Source: Hyphomicrobiales bacterium (GTDB lineage: Bacteria; Pseudomonadota; Alphaproteobacteria; Rhizobiales; Rhizobiaceae). Taken from it: 36,724 nucleotides of DNA. Positions 34,565-36,724 of this stretch are shown here, in pieces (position 1 is the first letter of the stretch; each line of letters begins with the position of its first letter). The notes below the pieces were generated by a model. It worked only from the letters and a program-made list of their open reading frames with translations, did not search any database and was not told where the DNA came from. The stretch lies in assembly GCA_900472925.1 (NCBI GenBank), contig UCJU01000032.1:40458-77181 (forward strand), written 5' to 3'. Made by a program: the position numbers and the translations under genes.

Positions 34565-34735
34565 ATGGCAGTTATGGTTCGTCGTTTTACGATCATCGTT
34601 GTTTTGATGGCGATTTTCGCGATGTCTTTTGCGGCTCTGGTCGTCAACCCCAACCGGAGTTTCCAGCGGGTGAATGTGGGCGCATCGATTGCGTGCCAGC
34701 ATAGTGTTTCCAGCAATTGCCATATGGTTCTTTAG
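34565..34735 (+). CDS. Small exported or membrane peptide
   Basis: A 56-residue frame that starts at ATG 34565, with GAAGGGG about 7 bases upstream. The N-terminus MAVMVRRFTIIVVLMAIFAM is basic then hydrophobic and could be a signal peptide or a membrane anchor. The rest (VNPNRSFQRVNVGASIACQH and a short Cys-containing tail) is polar, with two cysteines. No family was recognised. Earlier in-frame starts exist at 34511, 34517 and 34559. It lies directly before the first copy of the direct repeat. Confidence 0.45.
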   Translation: MAVMVRRFTIIVVLMAIFAMSFAALVVNPNRSFQRVNVGASIACQHSVSSNCHMVL

Positions 34736-34766
34736 GAAACGACTGAGCGGCCAAAATTTTCTGCGT

Positions 34767-34844
34767 GTTTTTCAAACGCACATATTTCTGTCGCTTGCCT
34801 GTCGAAATTGGCTATTTATAACGGGCCATGACAACAGCAAAGCA
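34767..34844 (+). repeat. Direct repeat copy A (78 bp)
   Basis: Matches 35846-35923 at all but six positions over 78 bases without a gap. It spans a promoter-like sequence, the ATG and the first codons of the gene at 34828, and so is a copy of the amn 5' end. It begins GTTTTTCAAACGCACATATT and ends at AGCAAAGCA. Confidence 0.9.
34795..34822 (+). promoter_or_regulatory. Promoter-like sequence in repeat A
   Basis: TTGCCT (34795-34800), 16 bases, TATAAC (34817-34822), only 5 bases before the ATG at 34828. A transcript from here would begin at or beside the start codon. Confidence 0.5.
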
Positions 34845-35175
34845 TACCGTTCCCCATTACACGCGCCGCCATCATCTCTTGAGGGCGCTGCGCATTGCAG
34901 TCGGTATAGCCCTTGCCGTGGCCACCGCAATTTATGTCATGGAGTTTGGTGGAAGCATACTGCTGCTGCTTGGGGCCGAAATCATACTCATCGTCGCATG
35001 CGGCCCTACGATGCTCAAAGTCCTGAGGGTCTATGACGCCATCGCAAATGGTGGAGAGCTCATTCTCTCAATATTTATATTCATCCTCTTGGTCGCTCTC
35101 CTGCCGTTTATTGCGCTGATTTTCATCGTTGAACTTGTCCGTGCGGTGCGTGCGGGTGAAAATGCTAATGTATGA
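34828..35175 (+). CDS. Membrane protein with amn-derived start
   Basis: A 115-residue protein. The first seven residues, MTTAKHT, nearly copy the start of AMP nucleosidase (MTIAKHT) because they lie in the duplicated repeat. The rest is unrelated to Amn: a basic stretch (RRHHLLRALR), then hydrophobic helices at about 22-38 (VGIALAVATAIYVMEF), 41-57 (GSILLLLGAEIILIVAC) and 77-104 (LILSIFIFILLVALLPFIALIFIVEL). No family was recognised. An in-frame TAA just upstream rules out an earlier start, and there is no ribosome site, so translation may be leaderless as proposed for amn. Confidence 0.6.
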   Translation: MTTAKHTVPHYTRRHHLLRALRIAVGIALAVATAIYVMEFGGSILLLLGAEIILIVACGPTMLKVLRVYDAIANGGELILSIFIFILLVALLPFIALIFIVELVRAVRAGENANV

Positions 35176-35212
35176 CCGCCGGAGCATTTCGCAAAATCGG
35201 CAGCGCATGTCT

Positions 35213-35590
35213 CTAGTCAAGCTTCGACACTTCGAACTCATAGAGAAGCAAGGACTCGCTTGAATCGTGGGCGTAGGTAAAGTCTTGATGGTCAACCCGA
35301 ATGAACTGCGCGCGGAACACGCGTGAGGCAACGCTGAATTCCTTACCCTCGCCAAGCTCTCGAAACTTGATCTCCACGACGTTATCCAGATCATCATCGG
35401 GAATTGCGCCGTAAATTCTCCACTCTTTTTCTTTGGCGAGCTCGCTATCCTCAAAGACCTCAAGACGCGGGTTATTCTTGCCTTCCGGGGCGTAGGATAG
35501 TTTGAAGATCAGCCCGAATGCCTCCGCATAATAGGGATTAAATGCCGCTTGCAAAATCGTGATTTTCTTCACACGGTCTCTACGCTTCAA
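35213..35590 (-). CDS. Hypothetical protein, TTG start
   Basis: A 125-residue soluble protein started by TTG with AAGGA 8 bases upstream; a GTG at codon 7 is the alternative. The protein begins VKKITILQAAFNPYYAEAFG and is rich in acidic residues and beta-type segments (WRIYGAIPDDDLDNVVEIKF, LLLYEFEVSKLD). There is no signal peptide or membrane helix. No family was recognised. It lies wholly between the two copies of the direct repeat, convergent with the membrane protein, so it belongs to the accessory segment. Confidence 0.62.
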   Translation of the reverse strand: MKRRDRVKKITILQAAFNPYYAEAFGLIFKLSYAPEGKNNPRLEVFEDSELAKEKEWRIYGAIPDDDLDNVVEIKFRELGEGKEFSVASRVFRAQFIRVDHQDFTYAHDSSESLLLYEFEVSKLD

Positions 35591-35906
35591 TCTTTTATCC
35601 TTCTATCTGATCGCACAGGTTGGAAAGCGAGAGTGCCTCTTTCGTCCACTTAATTGCTCCCCAATCGCTTTTTCAGCCTCTTCTCGCGCAGGCTTAAGAC
35701 GGCCGCTGCGCAGGCTGGAACTACTGATATCACTCCATTCACAACCGGAAATAATTTTAAAATCATCACTTCAATCCAGGAAAGAAAGCCATGGCACCAA
35801 GATCAGAGCAGGGTGTGACGGAGTGATGCAGTGGCATTGGGATAAGTTTTTTAAACGCACATATTTCTGTCGCTTGCCTGTCGACATTGGCTCTCTATAA
35901 TGGGCC
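35591..35906. other. Intergenic region before amn
   Basis: About 315 bp that end with the second copy of the repeat. On the minus strand there is a 38-codon frame (35650-35766) with a hydrophobic start and a basic end, LREKRLKKRLGSN, which could be a gene remnant or chance. Nothing else was recognised. Confidence 0.4.
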
Positions 35907-35923
35907 ATGACAATAGCAAAGCA
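35846..35923 (+). repeat. amn: Direct repeat copy B (78 bp), amn 5' end
   Basis: Second copy of the 78-bp repeat, at the native amn start. It covers the amn promoter-like sequence, the ATG at 35907 and the first codons. About 1,080 bp separate the starts of the two copies. Confidence 0.9.
35874..35901 (+). promoter_or_regulatory. amn: amn promoter, apparently leaderless
   Basis: TTGCCT (35874-35879), 16 bases, and a perfect TATAAT (35896-35901). The ATG of amn starts 6 bases after the -10 box, where transcription would normally begin. An in-frame TAA at 35898-35900 excludes an upstream start codon, and there is no ribosome site. Confidence 0.6.
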
Positions 35924-36724
35924 CACAATCTCGCACCTCGCCTTCATCACGCCAGAGCCCTTCGCACCACAGACGTTCACCGATCCGGTTGCGGCGGTTG
36001 ATGCGTTGACAGCGCTTTATGAGCGCAACACGAACTTTCTCATCAAATCCTTTACCGATCTGGCGCAGGGTGCGTCGATCGAGGGCCGTTACCGCGCCTG
36101 TTATCCGCAGGTCAGTATCGAGACATCGAGCTTTGGCCATGTCGATTCGCGCCTTTCTTATGGACACGTCACCTCGCCCGGCGTCTACACGACAACGGTC
36201 ACCAGACCGCAGCTTTTCCGGCATTATTTGAAGGAGCAGCTTGGCCTTCTCATCAAGAACCACAGCGTTCACGTCACCGTTGCCGAGTCGGCCACGCCCA
36301 TTCCGCTGCATTTTGCGTTCGGAGAGGGCGCGTTCGTTGAGGCATCCGCCGCGTCTTCGCTTGCCGATGTGCCGTTGCGCGATCTGTTCGACACGCCTGA
36401 TCTTAACAACACCGATGACCTGATTGCCAATGGCGAATATGATCAGGTTCCCGGTGAGCCTGCGCCGCTTGCGCCCTTTACCGCGCAGCGCATCGATTAT
36501 TCGCTGGCGCGCCTCAGCCACTACACCGCCACCAGCGCCAATCATTTCCAGAACTTCGTTCTGTTTACGAACTACCAGTTCTACATCGATGAATTCGCCA
36601 CATGGGCGCGCAAGTTGATGGCGGATGGCGGTGACGGCTATACGGAATTCGTCGAGCCGGGCAACATCGTCACGCTGGCGGGGTCCGACAGACCGATCAC
36701 CGACATGACGCTGGGCCGCATGCC
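35907..36724 (+). CDS. amn: AMP nucleosidase, partial (runs off the window)
   Basis: AMP nucleosidase splits AMP into adenine and ribose-5-phosphate and so tunes the adenylate pool. The first 272 codons are present. Recognisable blocks are ISHLAFITPEPFAPQTFTDP, RYRACYPQVSIETSS, SRLSYGHVTSPGVYTTTVTR (the typical family N-domain), HYLKEQLGLLIKNH, TPIPLHFAFGEGAF and HFQNFVLFTNYQFYIDEF. The catalytic nucleoside-phosphorylase-like domain begins near residue 190 and is cut by the end of the window. The start is fixed by an in-frame stop just upstream and appears leaderless. Confidence 0.93.
   Translation, partial: MTIAKHTISHLAFITPEPFAPQTFTDPVAAVDALTALYERNTNFLIKSFTDLAQGASIEGRYRACYPQVSIETSSFGHVDSRLSYGHVTSPGVYTTTVTRPQLFRHYLKEQLGLLIKNHSVHVTVAESATPIPLHFAFGEGAFVEASAASSLADVPLRDLFDTPDLNNTDDLIANGEYDQVPGEPAPLAPFTAQRIDYSLARLSHYTATSANHFQNFVLFTNYQFYIDEFATWARKLMADGGDGYTEFVEPGNIVTLAGSDRPITDMTLGRM

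Noticed and set aside
35650..35766. 38-codon minus-strand frame MILKLFPVVNGVISVV... ending in KKRLGSN
   Set aside because: It has a hydrophobic helix and a basic end, but the ribosome site is poor and it is too short to separate from chance or from a gene remnant.

Overview
The window comes from an alphaproteobacterium of the Agrobacterium/Rhizobium group. The evidence is the RopA/Omp2-type porins, the HWE histidine kinase, the FATGUY-like single receiver, a match to the EcfG general-stress promoter, the many GANTC sites in one gene-free stretch, and the gene order rpoZ - rel - DUF2062 - acpS - lepB - rnc - era - recO. It reads as chromosomal core DNA with short accessory pieces. The first 60 bases are homopolymer-rich and look like a poor-quality contig end.

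Region 1 (about 0.2-10.4 kb) holds an MFS permease on the plus strand and then a long minus-strand housekeeping block. Read in its own direction the block is rpoZ (RNA polymerase omega), rel (ppGpp synthetase/hydrolase), a 48-residue DUF3563-like protein, a DUF2062 membrane protein, acpS, lepB, rnc, era, a Crp/Fnr regulator, a single-domain response regulator and recO. DUF2062/acpS and lepB/rnc overlap by 4 bp, and era follows rnc after 11 bp.

Region 2 (10.6-19.1 kb) has a NYN-domain protein, a soluble globin-coupled chemoreceptor and a soluble GAF-PAS-GAF HWE kinase on the plus strand, most with clear terminators. smpB and dapA follow on the minus strand, and dapA is divergent from a soluble lytic transglycosylase.

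Region 3 (19.2-25.1 kb) has two tandem paralogous porins, a gene-free stretch rich in GANTC sites, tRNA-Ser(GCU), a DUF883-like stress protein behind an EcfG-type promoter, a TTG-started ribbon-helix-helix-like small protein, and a minus-strand pair of a ferredoxin-reductase-type flavoprotein and an HpcH/HpaI aldolase.

Region 4 (25.3-32.8 kb) has a PilZ-like protein, a HisC-like aminotransferase, a candidate small RNA, a Sel1-repeat protein, a DUF2147 protein, a small membrane protein, a PhoX phosphatase with a near-consensus Pho box, small membrane proteins and a secreted esterase with an N-terminal beta-sandwich.

Region 5 (32.8-36.7 kb) has a large DKNYY-repeat protein and a small accessory segment. 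That segment is bracketed by a 78-bp imperfect direct repeat which duplicates the promoter and first codons of amn (AMP nucleosidase). amn itself runs off the end of the window and looks leaderless.

The most unusual structures are the amn 5'-end duplication, the candidate CCUCC-loop small RNA at 27.0-27.2 kb, the two regulons read from promoters (EcfG and PhoB), and the GANTC cluster. I found no CRISPR array, prophage, insertion sequence or clearly new multi-gene system.
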